A stretch of DNA of 5,414 bases from Candidatus Latescibacterota bacterium (GTDB lineage: Bacteria; Blakebacterota; Blakebacteria; Blakebacterales; Blakebacteraceae), in NCBI GenBank assembly GCA_023135015.1, contig JAGLTZ010000159.1:1-5414 (forward strand), read 5' to 3'. Both the position numbers and the translations under genes were made by a program. The notes beneath the pieces were generated by a model that searched no databases, had not been told where the DNA came from, and saw nothing but the letters and a program-made list of their open reading frames with translations. Below are positions 5,110 through 5,414 of the stretch, piece by piece; the first letter of the stretch is position 1, and each line of letters opens with the position of its first letter.

Positions 5110-5414
5110 ATGCGTCGACAATTCTCGATGTTGGCACCGATCGTGCTCGCCGCCGCAACGACGGCGGGGTGCGCTTCCAGCCTGCAGCAGGGTCTCGACG
5201 AGAACTCGATGGCGGTCCAGGCAATGCAGGAACGACTGGAGCAGCTGGCCGAGAATAGCGGCCAGCAGGCACAGGAAATTGAAGCGCTGCGCCGCGACCT
5301 CGAGCAGATGGGTCTGAAGATCACGCAGACAGAGGAGCAGGTCGGGGTACTCAACAACAAGTCGGAAAACCTGAACACCCGCGTCCAGCTGCTCACGGAC
5401 GACCTTACCCGTCT
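5110..5414 (+). CDS. Coiled-coil lipoprotein, 5' part (possibly YbgF/CpoB-like)
   Basis: The frame is open from ATG 5110 to the window end, 101 complete codons with no stop. Residues 1-20 are a signal peptide (MRRQ, then hydrophobic LAPIVLAAATTAG) ending at Cys21 in a TAGC lipobox. From about residue 25 to the edge the sequence is a continuous Gln/Glu/Leu-rich helix with hydrophobic residues at heptad spacing (MQERLEQLAE, IEALRRDLEQM, VGVLNNKSENLNTRVQLLTD), that is, a long coiled coil. An N-terminal coiled coil behind a signal sequence occurs in YbgF/CpoB of the Tol-Pal system, where TPRs follow; the part that would show TPRs is outside the window. A Lpp-like or unrelated coiled-coil envelope protein remains possible. 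An 81-base spacer with a long hairpin separates it from the barrel gene. It could be read through from the barrel operon or have its own transcript; no promoter boxes are evident in the spacer. Confidence 0.78.
   Translation, partial: MRRQFSMLAPIVLAAATTAGCASSLQQGLDENSMAVQAMQERLEQLAENSGQQAQEIEALRRDLEQMGLKITQTEEQVGVLNNKSENLNTRVQLLTDDLTR

Noticed and set aside
5101..5112. GGAATTCATATG, which contains EcoRI and NdeI sites and looks like a cloning junction
   Set aside because: The sequence on both sides is continuous in style, with a natural ribosome site and a plausible lipoprotein gene; short restriction sites arise by chance.

Overview
The window is a GC-rich, gene-dense bacterial segment in which every supported gene lies on the + strand. 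Almost every product is destined for the cell envelope: a periplasmic HtrA-type protease, a type IV pilin-like membrane protein, three lipoproteins and an outer-membrane beta-barrel candidate. That points to a diderm bacterium. The protein styles (a PorV/FadL-like barrel, a lipoprotein with tandem DNRLRE-like domains, an FmdB protein with a low-complexity tail) and a possible TAnnTTTG promoter box suggest the FCB superphylum, such as Gemmatimonadota, Eisenbacteria or Krumholzibacteria-like lineages. This placement is inference from style, not from a marker gene.

Layout. Positions 1-849 hold the 3' part of an HtrA/Deg serine protease, from the catalytic-serine motif through two PDZ domains. 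A 168-base gap follows, with a strong hairpin (880-920) and an AT-rich promoter-like island. Positions 1018-2180 form a tight three-gene unit: a pilin/pseudopilin-like protein, an FmdB-family zinc-ribbon protein starting on the last base of the previous stop codon, and a small lipoprotein with TPR-like helices starting directly after the FmdB stop. A 9-bp-stem hairpin at 2219-2251 probably ends this unit.

Positions 2181-2527 (about 350 bases) contain no convincing gene. They hold the terminator, AT-rich tracts and a nested stem-loop upstream of the next gene. Positions 2528-3739 encode a lipoprotein with two related beta-sandwich domains, probably started at TTG. Its stop overlaps by 4 bases the GTG start of an outer-membrane barrel gene (3736-5028), so the two are probably co-translated. 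After an 81-base spacer containing a long near-perfect hairpin (5040-5074), a coiled-coil lipoprotein begins at 5110 and runs off the window.

How the genes may work together: the protease would act in periplasmic quality control, and the lipoprotein-barrel pair looks like an outer-membrane module. No pathway is shown by the sequence alone. I found no CRISPR array, mobile element, toxin-antitoxin pair, phage gene, tRNA or rRNA. The most unusual points are a pilin-like protein with Gln in place of the conserved Glu5, an FmdB zinc ribbon lacking one of its four cysteines, the coupled lipoprotein-barrel pair, and the intergenic hairpins.
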